Of a stretch of DNA of 64,000 nucleotides, positions 56,624 to 64,000 are shown one piece after another. A program made the translations under genes and the position numbers. The stretch is taken from NCBI RefSeq assembly GCF_000242255.2, contig NC_017033.1, positions 434,001 to 498,000 of the forward strand, in the 5' to 3' direction. The notes under the pieces were generated by a model that saw only the letters and a program-made list of their open reading frames with translations, was not told the DNA's origin and made no database searches. Numbering within the stretch: position 1 is the first letter of the stretch; each line of letters starts with the position of its first letter. This DNA is from Frateuria aurantia DSM 6220 (GTDB taxonomy: Bacteria > Pseudomonadota > Gammaproteobacteria > Xanthomonadales > Rhodanobacteraceae).

Positions 56624-57694
56624 ATGAAGACATTCCATTGCGATGCCTGCGGGCAGCAGGTCTTTTTCGAGAACGTTCGCTGCGAAGCCTGCGGCCACGC
56701 GCTGGGCTATGTACCCGAACGCGCCGAGGTGATGGCCTTCGAGGCGGACCCGGACGGGCACTGGCTGGCCGTGCGTGGCGCTGGGCCGCGCCATTACAAG
56801 CCTTGCCGCAATTATGCGGTGGAAAACGTCTGCAACTGGATGTTGCCGGCCGATGATCCCCAGGCCCTGTGCCCGTCCTGTCAGCTGACCCGTGTCATTC
56901 CGGCACTGGGACAGGAGGACAATCGCCAGCGCTGGTTCCGGATCGAGCGGGCCAAACGGCGTCTGTATTACACCCTGGCCTTGCTGGGATTGCCGCTGGA
57001 TTCGCGCCAGACAGATCCGCACCAGGGGCTGGCTTTTGAATTCCGCGAACAGATCGAGGGCGGTCCGGTGGTGCATACCGGGCATTCGGACGGGGTGATC
57101 ACCCTCAATATCGCCGAAGCCGACGATGCGTACCGGGAACGGATGCGGACCGAACTGGGCGAGCCCTACCGCACCCTGCTGGGCCATCTGCGGCATGAGT
57201 CCGGGCACTACTACTTCATGCGGCTGATGCGGGAAGGGCCGCTGCTGAAGGCCTGCCGGCAATGCTTCGGAGATGATCGCGAGGACTACGCCGCCGCGCT
57301 TCGCCGCCATTATCAGAACGGCCCGCCGGCGCATTGGGAGCAGACCCATGTCAGCGCCTATGCCACCATGCATCCCTACGAAGACTGGGCCGAATCCTGG
57401 GCGCATTATTTGCACATGGTCGATACGCTGGAAACCGCCCAGGCCTGTGGTTTGTCATTGGCACCGGCCCATCCTGACCAGCCCAGTCTGGCCGCCGACG
57501 GAGAGGCTGTGGCCCACGCCGGTTTCAATGACCTGATCGGGCGCTGGTTTCCGCTGACCTATGTGCTGAACAGTCTCAACCGCAGCCTCGGCCAGCCCGA
57601 TGGCTACCCGTTCACGCTGGCCACGCCGGTGATCGGGAAGCTGCGTTTCATCCACCAGGTGATTCATCGTCAGAAGATGCCTTCACCGGATTGA
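56624..57694 (+). CDS. Zinc-ribbon and putative zinc-binding metallopeptidase
   Basis: 356 residues. Two N-terminal zinc-ribbon cysteine pairs (CDACGQQ and CEACGHAL, with a later CPSCQL) precede a domain with an HExxH-type LRHESGHYYF at about residues 190-200. This arrangement is the family of putative metallopeptidases with N-terminal zinc ribbon (PF10005 group) often next to transglutaminase-like genes; no such partner is here. No signal peptide is seen, so it is cytoplasmic. Function is not established. Confidence 0.82.
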   Translation: MKTFHCDACGQQVFFENVRCEACGHALGYVPERAEVMAFEADPDGHWLAVRGAGPRHYKPCRNYAVENVCNWMLPADDPQALCPSCQLTRVIPALGQEDNRQRWFRIERAKRRLYYTLALLGLPLDSRQTDPHQGLAFEFREQIEGGPVVHTGHSDGVITLNIAEADDAYRERMRTELGEPYRTLLGHLRHESGHYYFMRLMREGPLLKACRQCFGDDREDYAAALRRHYQNGPPAHWEQTHVSAYATMHPYEDWAESWAHYLHMVDTLETAQACGLSLAPAHPDQPSLAADGEAVAHAGFNDLIGRWFPLTYVLNSLNRSLGQPDGYPFTLATPVIGKLRFIHQVIHRQKMPSPD

Positions 57695-57799
57695 GACGGG
57701 GCGGAAGCGGATCCGACAAGGCGGCGTCGATGGCGCTCATGCCCTGATACCGCGAATGGCATACCATGGAGTCCCCGAGGTTGCCGCAAGAGACTGATC

Positions 57800-58339
57800 A
57801 TGATCCATGAAATCCTCAGGATGGGTGATCCCCGCCTGCTCAAGGTCGCCCAGCCCGTGCCCGGGCACATGCTGGGCAGCGATGAGCTGAAGCAGTTGAT
57901 CGCCGACATGTTCGACACGATGCATGCCGCGGGAGGCGTCGGTCTGGCGGCGCCTCAGATCGGTGTCGACCTGCAGCTGGTGATCTTCGGCTTCGAGCAG
58001 GCCGACCGCTATCCGGAAGCACCGCCGGTGCCGCGTACCATTCTCCTGAATCCTGTGATCACGCACTTGTCGCAGGACATGGAAGAGGGCTGGGAGGGCT
58101 GCCTGTCGGTACCCGGGCTGCGCGGGGCGGTCAATCGCTACACCCTGATCCGTTACGAGGGCATCGACCCGGACGGTGAGGTCATTGATCGTACCGCCGA
58201 AGGCTTTCATGCCCGCGTGGTCCAGCATGAATGCGATCATCTGATCGGACGGTTATACCCCTCGCGAATGACGGATTTTTCCAAGTTCGGATTCACGGAT
58301 GTGCTGTTTCCCGATATGGATCCCGGCGCTGACGACTGA
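57800..58339 (+). CDS. def: Peptide deformylase (second type)
   Basis: Removes the formyl group from N-terminal methionine. 179 residues. Metal-site motifs: [18 protein letters not shown] (Cys ligand) and [12 protein letters not shown] (two His ligands and the catalytic Glu). The insert with [15 protein letters not shown] and the lack of fmt beside it match the second deformylase of pseudomonads and xanthomonads rather than the fmt-linked one. A second copy probably exists elsewhere; that is inference. Confidence 0.93.
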   Translation: MIHEILRMGDPRLLKVAQPVPGHMLGSDELKQLIADMFDTMHAAGGVGLAAPQIGVDLQLVIFGFEQADRYPEAPPVPRTILLNPVITHLSQDMEEGWEGCLSVPGLRGAVNRYTLIRYEGIDPDGEVIDRTAEGFHARVVQHECDHLIGRLYPSRMTDFSKFGFTDVLFPDMDPGADD

Positions 58340-58502
58340 ACGGTGGTGGCTTGCTGCCTGCGTCGATGGCCACTGACGGCTCGAGTACGCCGCCGCAGGA
58401 TGCCGCAGGGCATGCGCGGTGGGTCCGGTAGGCGGCCATCCAGCAGTCCGTTGATGGTTGGCCATGATACTGGCGTATGTCCTGATGACGGCTTCCTGCA
58501 TG

Positions 58503-58519
58503 GTTCACGCATCGTGAAC
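58503..58519. promoter_or_regulatory. 17-bp palindrome upstream of the GG-leader peptide gene
   Basis: GTTCACG-CAT-CGTGAAC is a perfect 7-bp inverted repeat with a 3-bp centre. About ten bases on lies TATTAA (58529-58534), a possible -10 box, placing the palindrome over the -35 position. It is about 100 bp before the next ATG. Length and symmetry suit a dimeric helix-turn-helix regulator; which one is unknown. Confidence 0.45.
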
Positions 58520-58617
58520 AAACCGAGGTATTAAGCTGCGCCTGTCGAAGTCCTGGATTTCCGGCCGGAATCGCGGACTGCGGCATGCCACTTATCAAAA
58601 CCATGGAGGGTCATGAC

Positions 58618-58947
58618 ATGCGTGCATTGAACGAACACGAGCTGAAGAACGTCGCCGGTGGCGGCCTGATAGGCGATATCGCCGAGTTTGCGGTACAGGA
58701 GGTCCGCGCCTCGGTACTCGGTGCGGTTGCAGCGGGTTCCGCGGGAGCCATCATCGGCGGTCGCCATGGCGGTGATGGCGGCGGCCTGCTGGGTATCGGC
58801 GGGATCGGCCAGTTGGTGGGCCTGGTCAGCGGCGGTCTGATCGGATTGGCGGCCGGAGCCATCGGTGCGCCGCTGATCGGCTGGGACGACACGGTGAAAT
58901 ACACCGAGAGCGCGATCCAGGGCGTCATCAACGGAACCCTGGGATGA
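58618..58947 (+). CDS. Double-glycine-leader, glycine-rich small peptide (bacteriocin-like)
   Basis: 109 residues from ATG with GGAGGG seven nt upstream. The N-terminus MRALNEHELKNVAGG is a classic double-glycine leader (L at -11 or so, E-L, V, GG), cut after GG by peptidase-containing ABC exporters. The mature part, about 94 residues, is Gly/Ala/Ile-rich with many GxxxG-like spacings (AGSAGAIIGG, GGLLGIGGIGQLVG), pointing to helix-packing membrane peptide like class IIb bacteriocins or microcins. No transporter or immunity gene is seen nearby. A terminator-like hairpin follows. Confidence 0.7.
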   Translation: MRALNEHELKNVAGGGLIGDIAEFAVQEVRASVLGAVAAGSAGAIIGGRHGGDGGGLLGIGGIGQLVGLVSGGLIGLAAGAIGAPLIGWDDTVKYTESAIQGVINGTLG

Positions 58948-58951
58948 GGTG

Positions 58952-58985
58952 AGCCGCCAAGGGGGATATCCCTCCCTTGGCGGCT
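58952..58985 (+). terminator. Hairpin after the GG-leader peptide gene
   Basis: A 12-bp stem AGCCGCCAAGGG/CCCTTGGCGGCT around GGATATCCCT, itself self-complementary; no T tract but very stable. Confidence 0.65.
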
Positions 58986-59092
58986 TCTGCAGGTGAACTG
59001 TCATCGAGTATGGACATTTGCCGGGCCTTGCCGCTTCGGCGGGACGAGCAACAGACAGCAGGGCATTCAGGCATCCTGAAGACGCCGGACGG

Positions 59093-59484
59093 TCATGTCA
59101 TCCGGCAAACCCGTGCATCTGGGATATGGACACCGTTGATGAAATTGTCCGTGAGTCGGATTTTCGAAATGGGTTGGCCGGTTTTCAACAGGTCCTTCAT
59201 GGCCAGATAGGACTTTGCCTGTTCGCTGGTGACCGGCATGTCGCTTGCATCCATCCCTTTGCCAAGCCGTGACGAGGTGGACTGGATTTTTCTTTATATT
59301 TCCATGGGGCGGCTTAGACGGGCATCGGGCGTGACGATGACGAGCTTCCATTTGTCGGTTTCCCTGGAAAACATCCAAAGGGCGCCTTGGATGTCCATTT
59401 TTTTTCGAGTGCGGTGATGGGATGCTCACCGGTCTCGATCATCTCGCCCGTGAGCGAGTTGCCTACCAGTATGCGTTGATCCAT
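59093..59484 (-). pseudogene. Broken small gene, about 130 residues, with a frameshift and a nonsense codon
   Basis: Missed as one open frame because it is broken twice. Frame 1 from ATG reads MDQRILVGNSLTGEMIETG...ALEKK. At an A8 run (59398-59405) the protein-like sequence moves to another frame: MDIQGALWMFSRETDKWKLV, VIVTPDARLSRPMEI, then TAA where Tyr is likely, then RKIQST...MPVTSEQAKSYLAMKDLL, KIRLTDNFINGVHIPDARV and stop. With nine A and no TAA it would be one protein. I recognise the pattern INGVxIxDAxVxR at the end from a widespread family of small hypothetical proteins, often near mobile or defence genes. Function unknown. Confidence 0.65.
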
Positions 59485-59743
59485 GTCAGTACTCGGTAGG
59501 TCCGGGCCGTGCTGGCCTTGTACAAATCCCTTGTCTCCAGCCGGCTGATGTCATGCCTGTATCTGCCTGCTTCGGACCCGTACCACGGTCCAGTGGATTC
59601 GCGCAGGGTGGGTGCTTGGCAGTTTTTGCAGAGGCTGCTTCAGATAATTTCGGGCAATGGAGTCCAGCTTGTCGCTGTGCGGGGCATGGCCGCCGGGATC
59701 TGGATTTGCCCATGAGGGGAAAGTGCGTCAGATAACGGATCAT
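59463..59743 (-). pseudogene. Probable second broken small gene upstream of the previous one
   Basis: Three consecutive frames give sensible peptide: MIRYLTHFPL; then WANPDPGGHAPHSDKLDSIA, RNYLKQPLQKLPSTHPARIHWT; then WYGSEAGRYRHDISRLETRD, LYKASTARTYRVLTWINAYW and TAG, the last overlapping the start of the next broken gene. Two frame changes are needed, near 59718 and 59586. Composition and the overlap argue for a real decayed gene of about 92 residues; family not recognised. Less certain than its neighbour. Confidence 0.4.
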
Positions 59744-59785
59744 GGCACAAACCTGCGAAAGGGTGCCTGATCCCGGCGGCAAGTT

Positions 59786-61096
59786 TCAGCCCAGCGCGTA
59801 GCGTGCCACGAACAAGGCGCCGATCAGGGCGGTAGCCGGATGCACGTCACGCCAGCGGCCGGCGCCCAGTTTCAGCAACACATAACTGACGAAACCCAGG
59901 GCCAGCCCGTTGGCGATGGAATAGGTGAACGGCATGGCGCTGGCGCAAATGGCCGCCGGAGCGGCCTCGGTGATGTCATTCCATTCGATGTCGACCAGTT
60001 CGCGCAGCATCAGGCCGGCGACGTAGATCAGGGCCGGGGCGGTGGCATAGGCCGGCACCAGCGAGGCGACCGGGCCAAACCACAGGGCGCACAGGAACAG
60101 TGCGCCGACGGTGATGGCGGTCAGGCCGGTACGGCCACCGGCCTGCACGCCGGCGGCGCTTTCCACAAAGGCCGTCGTACTGGATGTGCCGATCAGGGAC
60201 CCGGCGAGGATGGCGGTGCTGTCGGCGAACAAGGCCTTGCCCAGGCGGTGACGCTTGGCCGGATCGGCCAGCAGGCCGGCTCGCTGTGCGACCCCCATCA
60301 AGGTGCCGGTGGCATCGAACATCTCCACCAGCACGAAGACCAGTACCACGTGCAGCAGGGCGAAGGCCAGGCCGCCGTGATCGGCATGCAGGGCCCCCGG
60401 AATATCCAGCTTCAACCAGGTCGGGGACAGGCTGGGCGGCATGGCCACCAGTCCCTTGTAGTGCAGGTCACCCAGCGCAATGCCGGCCAGGGTGACCGCC
60501 AGGATGCCGATCAGGATCGAGCCGCGGATACGGCGGGCTTCCATGATCGCGATCAGCATGAAGCCGCCCAGTGCCAGCAGCGGCGGAGCCTGATGCAGGT
60601 CGCCAAGGGTTACCAGGGTATGCGGATCGGCGACGATGATATGGGCTTTCTGCAGGCCGATCAGTGCCAGGAACAGACCGATGCCGGCAGCGATCGAGCT
60701 GCGCAGCGAGGAAGGGATGCCGGCGATCAGCCATCGCCGGATGCCTGTGGCGGTCAGCAGCAGAAAGATGCAGCCGGAGAGAAAGACCAGGCCCAGCGCC
60801 TGTGGCCAGGTATAGCCCATGCCGGCGACCACGGTGAAAGCCAGAAAGGCATTCAGGCCCATGCCGGGAGCCAGGCCCACCGGGTAGTTGGCCAGCAGAC
60901 CCATCAATACCGAGCCGACGGCAGCGGCCACGCAGGTGGCGACAAAGCAGGCGCCTCGGTCCATGCCCGTGCTGGCCAGGATGTCCGGGTTCACGAATAC
61001 GATATACGACATCGTCAGGAAGGTGGTGGCACCGGCCAGCAGCTCGGTCTGGACCGTGGTGTTGTGGTCGCTCAGCTTGAAGAGTCGTTCCAGCAT
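59786..61096 (-). CDS. NCS2 family purine permease (AzgA/PbuG-like)
   Basis: 436 residues, about 12-14 hydrophobic segments. Starts MLERLFKLSDHNTTVQTELLAG, the AzgA-type N-terminus (TTVRTEILAGLTTF). Conserved motifs are FLTMSYIVFVNP, LAPGMGLNAFLAF, VEMFDATGTLMGVA and GSLIGTSSTTAFVESAAGVQAGGRTGLTA, the transport-site region. Likely imports hypoxanthine, guanine or adenine with protons. It follows the nucleoside hydrolase gene on the same strand, which would supply such bases: an import and salvage pair. Confidence 0.92.
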   Translation of the reverse strand: MLERLFKLSDHNTTVQTELLAGATTFLTMSYIVFVNPDILASTGMDRGACFVATCVAAAVGSVLMGLLANYPVGLAPGMGLNAFLAFTVVAGMGYTWPQALGLVFLSGCIFLLLTATGIRRWLIAGIPSSLRSSIAAGIGLFLALIGLQKAHIIVADPHTLVTLGDLHQAPPLLALGGFMLIAIMEARRIRGSILIGILAVTLAGIALGDLHYKGLVAMPPSLSPTWLKLDIPGALHADHGGLAFALLHVVLVFVLVEMFDATGTLMGVAQRAGLLADPAKRHRLGKALFADSTAILAGSLIGTSSTTAFVESAAGVQAGGRTGLTAITVGALFLCALWFGPVASLVPAYATAPALIYVAGLMLRELVDIEWNDITEAAPAAICASAMPFTYSIANGLALGFVSYVLLKLGAGRWRDVHPATALIGALFVARYALG

Positions 61097-61171
61097 GGAA
61101 GTTCCGGTAGAGAGGCTCGATAAAGGAATGGCGTGGCGATGCCGGCCGGTGACCGGCATCGCCTGGCGGGC

Positions 61172-62338
61172 TCAGCGACGGGGCGTCGGTGCCTGCATCA
61201 GCTGAGTGAACTGCTGCAGCAGGGCGGCATCGTCCACCTTGAACACGACCTTGGCCGAGGTTTCGCCCAGTCCGGGGTTCAGCCCGGGGTTCCAGCTCAG
61301 GGTATTGCCGTAGCCGGCACCATGATCGGTATCCACATCGACGGACAGGGTCCGCTGCTGGCGGATCAGGGCCGGATCCAGCCACAGGCCCATCGCCATC
61401 TCGTCCCACAGCGGGTAGCCGGCCTGGCCGTAACGCTGCAGATAGCGTGCCACCGGCGTGCCGGCCTTGCCGATGGTATCCAGTGTGCTCTGGCCAAGAT
61501 ACGTTGTCGTGGTCGGGTCCACCGGCACCAGGGTCAGCTGCGGCCAATGCTGGTGCAGCACAATGCTGGCGGCTTCGGGGTCGAAGCGGAAGTTGAATTC
61601 CAGTCGCGGGGTATTGGCATATTCACTGGCAAACGGACTGCCGCCCGGGGGCGGCTGCGGCGAGAAGCTGCCGCCCATGATCACCAGTTCCTTGACCAGC
61701 GATGGCAGCTCCGGGTCCAGCTTCACGGCCAGGGCCAGATTGGTCAGCGGTCCCAGCGCGACGATGCTGACCTGGTGCGGATGGGCACGCACGGTCTGCA
61801 CCAGGAAATCGGCCGCGGCCTCGGGGCGGGCTTTCAGTTTCGGCGCGCCCTCGGCCATCGGCGGTACCACATCAGCCGCATGCGGAGGGCTGCGCGGCAC
61901 CACGCTGTTTTTCGGCCAGGCTTCGGTCCAGGCCCCTTTGTAGGCGAGCTTGCCATAGCGCGCTTCCCACAGCTTGGTGGCCTGCGGCGTGTTCAGCAGG
62001 GGCAGATCCGGGCCGGCGGCCACCGGAATATCGGTGCGGCCGATCAATTCCAGCATCCGCAAGGTGTGCTGGGTGTTTTCACGGCACCAGCCGTCACCGC
62101 TTTCGACAGTGATGCCGAGCACTTTCACGTCGGGCGCCTGGATTGCCATCAGCACGGCTTGCAGATTGCTGGTGGCGGGACCGAAGGCGTCCTGGTCGAT
62201 GATGACCTGCCGGGGGGATTCGGCGGCCGCGGCGTTGGCGGTCAGCAGGCTCAGGCCCAGCGAGGCGAGCAGGGGAATCAGGCGTGGCAAGCGGAAGCTC
62301 CTGTTGGGGGCGTGTCGGGCCGTGCAGCGGCGCGACAT
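61172..62338 (-). CDS. Secreted inosine/uridine-preferring nucleoside hydrolase family protein
   Basis: 388 residues with an N-terminal signal peptide (RLIPLLASLGLSLLTANAAAA) after a basic stretch; other ATGs up to 90 nt earlier are possible. The family opening motif DxDPGxDD is changed to IDQDAFGPATSNLQAVLMAI: the first two Asp are present, but the downstream Asp pair is Thr-Ser-Asn. Further family features are GITVESGD, the NTQHTLRMLELIGRTDIPV block, SIVALGPLTNLALAVKLDPEL, VIMGGSF and LWDEMAMGL. It may act on nucleosides in the periplasm, releasing bases for the downstream permease. Confidence 0.85.
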   Translation of the reverse strand: MSRRCTARHAPNRSFRLPRLIPLLASLGLSLLTANAAAAESPRQVIIDQDAFGPATSNLQAVLMAIQAPDVKVLGITVESGDGWCRENTQHTLRMLELIGRTDIPVAAGPDLPLLNTPQATKLWEARYGKLAYKGAWTEAWPKNSVVPRSPPHAADVVPPMAEGAPKLKARPEAAADFLVQTVRAHPHQVSIVALGPLTNLALAVKLDPELPSLVKELVIMGGSFSPQPPPGGSPFASEYANTPRLEFNFRFDPEAASIVLHQHWPQLTLVPVDPTTTTYLGQSTLDTIGKAGTPVARYLQRYGQAGYPLWDEMAMGLWLDPALIRQQRTLSVDVDTDHGAGYGNTLSWNPGLNPGLGETSAKVVFKVDDAALLQQFTQLMQAPTPRR

Positions 62339-62417
62339 ACGTGATTTCCGGCGGCCGGCTGCGGCCATCGGGCGGGATGTGTAAGATCGATCATATTCAA
62401 TGGTGACAGGTGGCAGG

Positions 62418-63152
62418 ATGGAATCCAATCCGAGGCCGGGGGGCTTCCGTTTCTATGACATGCTGGTTGCAGGCATGGTAGCGGTCTTGCTGTGCTCGAA
62501 TCTGATCGGTCCGGCCAAGGTCAGCCTGATCGATCTGCCGTGGCTGGGGCCGTTGAATTTCGGCACCGGCAACCTGTTTTTTCCGATCGGCTATATTTTC
62601 GGCGACGTGCTGACCGAGGTCTATGGTTATGCCCGGGCACGGCGGGCGATCTGGGCCGGATTTGGCGCGATGCTGTTTGCCACGGTGATGGCCTGGTCGG
62701 TGATCCATATGCCGGCCAGCCCGGCCGAGCCCTTCAACCATGTGCTGCAGCCGGCGCTCGAGACCGTGTTTGGCGGCACCTGGCGGATCGCGCTGGCCTC
62801 GATGATCGGTTACTGGATCGGTGATTTCGTGAATGCCTTCGTGATGGCCCGGTTGAAGCTGCTGACCGGCGGCCGCCATCTCTGGACCCGCACCATCGGC
62901 TCGACGGTGGTCGGTCAGGCCTGTGACAGCCTGACCTTCTATCCGATTGCCTTCTATGGCATCTGGGAAAGCACGACCCTGGCCAAAGTGATTCTGTTCA
63001 ACTGGAGCATGAAGGTGCTGGTCGAAGTGGTGCTGACACCCGTGACCTATCTGGTGGTCAATGCCCTGAAGCGGGCCGAAGGCGTGGACATCTTCGATCG
63101 GGGCACGCATTTCAATCCCTTCAGCCTGCGTGACGAAGGCCAGCGGCGATAG
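62418..63152 (+). CDS. yhhQ: Queuosine precursor transporter YhhQ
   Basis: Inner-membrane importer of 7-cyano-7-deazaguanine (preQ0) or related precursor for queuosine in tRNA. 244 residues, about six hydrophobic helices starting YDMLVAGMVAVLLCSNLIG. Typical family features are FFPIGYIFGDVLTEVYGYARARRAIW, WIGDFVNAFVMARLK and IGSTVVGQACDSLTFYPIAFYG. AGGTGG lies before the ATG. Divergent from the nucleoside hydrolase gene. Confidence 0.94.
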   Translation: MESNPRPGGFRFYDMLVAGMVAVLLCSNLIGPAKVSLIDLPWLGPLNFGTGNLFFPIGYIFGDVLTEVYGYARARRAIWAGFGAMLFATVMAWSVIHMPASPAEPFNHVLQPALETVFGGTWRIALASMIGYWIGDFVNAFVMARLKLLTGGRHLWTRTIGSTVVGQACDSLTFYPIAFYGIWESTTLAKVILFNWSMKVLVEVVLTPVTYLVVNALKRAEGVDIFDRGTHFNPFSLRDEGQRR

Positions 63153-63205
63153 TTCCCCCGAGCGGTCGGGTAAACTGACCGCTTTGCGGGAAGGATTCTC
63201 AAGGC

Positions 63206-63850
63206 ATGCGCATTTTGATGGCACGACACGGCCAGACCGAGTGGAATCTGGCGGGTCGGATACAAGGCATTGAAGACAGCCCCCTGACCGCACTGGGCAT
63301 CGAGCAGGCGCGGGCGGTGGGGCAGGCCTGGCGGGGCAGCGGCATCCGGCATATCCACAGCTCGCCGCTGGGTCGGGCCATGGATACCGCCCGTCATGCA
63401 GCCGAAGGCCTCGGCGCCGAGTGCTTCGATGATCCGGGACTGGTCGAGCGCGCCTTTGGCCGCTACGAGGGCATGCCGATTGCCGAACTGCGCGAGCAGG
63501 AAACGGATTGGGAGCCGATCATTCTGGGGACCCGGCCCGAACTGGCTGCACCAGGCGGTGAAACCTTGCTGCAGGTCGCTGACCGGGTGGAAGCGGCCGT
63601 ACGCAAGCTGGCGGCCGACAGCGACCAGGCCACCCTCGGCATCGTCAGTCACGGCCACTGCCTGCTGGCGCTGGCCTGGCGACTCGGCGGCCAGCCGGAC
63701 GATATCCGTCAGTTCCATCATCGCAATGCCAGCTACAGCGAGCTGGAGTGGATGGATGGCAAGCTGCGGCTGCTGCGCTGGGCCGTCGCCGACCATCTGG
63801 TCGGCGACGAGTCCGGACTCAGCGCGCCGGCGAGTTTCGCTGCGCGTTGA
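63206..63850 (+). CDS. Histidine phosphatase family protein
   Basis: 214 residues of the phosphoglycerate-mutase-like superfamily. The phosphohistidine motif is LMARHGQTEWN (His at about residue 8); VSHGHCLLALAWRL carries the second His, and the intermediate LVERAFGRYEGM has the acid. This fits cofactor-dependent phosphatases such as GpmB or CobC-type enzymes; substrate is not readable. Its stop lies within the 3' end of pyrF on the other strand (32-bp overlap). Confidence 0.9.
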   Translation: MRILMARHGQTEWNLAGRIQGIEDSPLTALGIEQARAVGQAWRGSGIRHIHSSPLGRAMDTARHAAEGLGAECFDDPGLVERAFGRYEGMPIAELREQETDWEPIILGTRPELAAPGGETLLQVADRVEAAVRKLAADSDQATLGIVSHGHCLLALAWRLGGQPDDIRQFHHRNASYSELEWMDGKLRLLRWAVADHLVGDESGLSAPASFAAR

Positions 63851-64000
63851 TCTGATCCTTGAGATCGCTGGCGGCGCGGCCTGCGGCGAGGGCATAGTCC
63901 TCGCCTTGACCGGCATAGATGATGGCCCGCGACGAGCTGATCATCAGGCCGGTGCCATCGGCGGTGGCGCCGTGGCGTATCACTTCGGCGACATCGCCTC
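63819..64000 (-). CDS. pyrF: Orotidine 5'-phosphate decarboxylase, C-terminal part
   Basis: Only the last 60 residues are in the window: GDVAEVIRHGATADGTGLMI, SSSRAIIYAGQGEDYALAAG, RAASDLKDQINAQR and the stop. SSRAIIYA and the GLMI context match type 2 PyrF (longer bacterial enzyme), where this region binds phosphate. It decarboxylates OMP to UMP. The 5' part lies beyond the right edge. Confidence 0.8.
   Translation of the reverse strand, partial: GDVAEVIRHGATADGTGLMISSSRAIIYAGQGEDYALAAGRAASDLKDQINAQRNSPAR

Noticed and set aside
59486-59782. A 98-residue minus-strand open frame in the accessory stretch
   Set aside because: It is the single open frame over the broken gene; its Arg/Pro/Ala-rich translation is less protein-like than the jointed frames.

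Overview
The window reads as chromosomal DNA of a high-GC gammaproteobacterium, most likely Xanthomonadales (Rhodanobacteraceae or Xanthomonadaceae). Reasons: lpxC next to a DUF721 gene and secA, an lptD-surA-rsmA-apaG-apaH run, zapA with a candidate 6S RNA and the fau gene, class I aldolase, two linked UbiH-type hydroxylases, and a complete mla lipid-transport set. This is inference from gene content and order; no 16S rRNA gene is present. Most of the window is housekeeping core. I saw no insertion sequence, prophage, CRISPR array or tRNA gene.

Layout. 0.5-5 kb: lpxC, a DUF721 gene and secA. 5-13 kb, minus strand: a long run from a PduO-type cobalamin adenosyltransferase through a deacetylase-fold protein, lptD, surA, rsmA and apaG to apaH; pdxA, usual between surA and rsmA, is absent. 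13-16 kb: two ubiquinone hydroxylases and tpx. 16-26.7 kb: a carbon-metabolism cluster (gap, pyk, fba, tkt, rpiA) with a PLP cysteine-metabolism enzyme, a secreted S1/P1 nuclease, a TonB-like protein and an outer-membrane barrel. 26.7-31.9 kb: EVE protein, fau, candidate 6S RNA, zapA, a coiled-coil gene, ygfB, pepP and pepQ. 32-37 kb: hemW, rdgB, a frameshifted crotonase, rph, yicC and gmk. 37-42 kb: mlaFEDCB and convergent mlaA, lying between gmk and rpoZ-spoT. 42-48.4 kb: rpoZ, spoT, a lytic transglycosylase, a decayed DUF2252 gene and an RlmI-like methyltransferase. 48.4-58.3 kb: opgD, an SDR, two thioesterases, ygiC/ygiB-like genes, srkA, an odd ferredoxin-reductase fusion, a zinc metallopeptidase and a deformylase. 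58.3-59.8 kb: the only clearly accessory stretch, with a double-glycine-leader peptide gene preceded by a 17-bp palindrome, then two broken small genes. 59.8-64 kb: purine permease, nucleoside hydrolase, queuosine-precursor transporter, histidine phosphatase and the 3' end of pyrF.

Functional links. Envelope biogenesis dominates: LpxC (lipid A), LptD and SurA (LPS insertion and OMP folding), Mla (lipid asymmetry), OpgD (periplasmic glucans), SecA (export). MlaD carries two tandem MCE domains, unlike the single-MCE E. coli protein. Gene decay is visible at five places or fewer: crotonase (one extra G in a G8 run), the DUF2252 gene, and two small genes near 59.1-59.7 kb. The best candidates for something undescribed are the GG-leader peptide with its palindrome, the tandem-MCE MlaD, the cysteine-less ferredoxin-like domain fused to a flavin reductase, and the short leader ORF in frame with the adenosyltransferase gene.
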